A stretch of 35,973 nt of DNA from Candidatus Alloscybalousia intestinigallinarum. Lineage in GTDB: Bacteria > Bacillota_I > Bacilli_A > RF39 > UBA660. The first letter of the stretch is position 1. Each line of letters begins with the position of its first letter. A program made the position numbers and the translations under genes. The stretch is from the NCBI GenBank assembly GCA_018716115.1, contig DVKF01000030.1:1-35973 (forward strand). Direction: 5' to 3'. Of the stretch, positions 35,814 to 35,973 are shown piece after piece. The notes below the pieces were generated by a model that made no database searches, was not told where the DNA came from, and saw only the letters and a program-made list of their open reading frames with translations.

Positions 35814-35843
35814 AAGAATAAGATAGATTCGTCTTATTCTTTT
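35812..35843 (+). terminator. First terminator of ung
   Basis: A perfect 12-bp stem AAAAGAATAAGA / TCTTATTCTTTT with an 8-base loop, beginning at the ung stop. The T-rich side is part of the stem. Confidence 0.75.
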
Positions 35844-35844
35844 C

Positions 35845-35880
35845 AGAGTGTTGACAAAGGTCAATACTCTTTTCTTTTTA
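35845..35880 (+). terminator. Second, tandem terminator of ung
   Basis: AGAGTGTTGAC-AAAG-GTCAATACTCT (11-bp stem, one G-U), then TTTTCTTTTT. It directly follows the first hairpin. Confidence 0.8.
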
Positions 35881-35892
35881 AGAAAATTGTAA

Positions 35893-35955
35893 TATAATGT
35901 ATTTAGCGAGTAAGCATTCTCGACAAATGTTATCATTACTCGCTTTTATTGTGTA
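35893..35955 (+). other. Promoter-like -10 followed by a long-stem hairpin (possible small RNA or leader)
   Basis: TATAAT at 35893-35898 is followed by AGCGAGTAA (35905-35913) and its complement TTACTCGCT (35936-35944), with a 22-base loop and a short U-rich tail. The spacing would put the hairpin at the very 5' end of a transcript. There is no good -35. It could be a small RNA, a leader of the next gene beyond the window, or chance. Confidence 0.3.
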
Positions 35956-35973
35956 AAAATGATACAATTATAT

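Overview
The window is the replication-origin region of a low-GC Gram-positive chromosome of the class Bacilli. The evidence is the AT-rich base use, strong AGGAGG-type ribosome binding sites, SigA-type promoters, and the gene order gyrA-gyrB-recF-dnaN-dnaA / rpmH-rnpA-yidC-jag-mnmE-mnmG-rsmG-noc-parA-parB. ComK and a Noc-type ParB paralog are Bacillota (Bacilli) proteins. TGA is used as a stop (comK, mnmG, the DUF951 gene, the M23 gene), so this is the standard bacterial code and not a Mycoplasma-type code. No sporulation genes, tRNAs, rRNAs, insertion sequences or CRISPR arrays are seen.

Layout. 1-126 is an unexplained, locally GC-richer edge. 127-900 is a non-coding centromere-like array: six parS sites and two Noc-binding palindromes carried on a duplicated unit of about 312 bp, plus the gyrA terminator. 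901-9728 (minus strand) holds gyrA, gyrB, recF, a short comK, dnaN and dnaA. 9729-10055 plus the dnaN-dnaA gap (8214-8354) form a bipartite oriC with DnaA boxes on both sides of dnaA. From 10056 all genes are on the plus strand, so transcription diverges from the origin and is co-directional with replication in both arms.

Plus-strand arm. rpmH, rnpA, yidC and jag form a ribosome/RNase P/membrane-insertion block. mnmE, mnmG and rsmG are tRNA and rRNA modification genes, with Noc-binding palindromes upstream of mnmE and mnmG. A thymidylate-synthase-like multidomain protein sits between rsmG and noc. noc, parA and parB encode the proteins expected to read the NBS and parS sites in this same window. 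Then come mscS, a DUF951 gene, an AbgT-family transporter, ychF, two membrane proteins, rpsF-ssb-rpsR, a stand-alone DHH-DHHA1 phosphoesterase where full-length gdpP is usually found, rplI, dnaB, a LysM-G5-M23 cell-wall hydrolase, walJ, rlmH, an XRE regulator, an AGCS symporter, an orphan gene and ung.

Functional picture. The window carries initiation (DnaA, oriC, DnaB helicase, DnaN clamp), topology (gyrase), segregation and nucleoid occlusion (ParA, ParB, Noc and their DNA sites) and repair (RecF, SSB, Ung). The departures from the textbook Bacilli origin are: the compact parS/NBS array; a Noc without the N-terminal membrane helix; a ComK without the C-terminal MecA-recognition region, placed where yaaA usually lies; the TS-like fusion; the trimmed GdpP; and the missing WalRKHI genes upstream of walJ. 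All calls rest on reading the sequence and on family knowledge; no database search was run.
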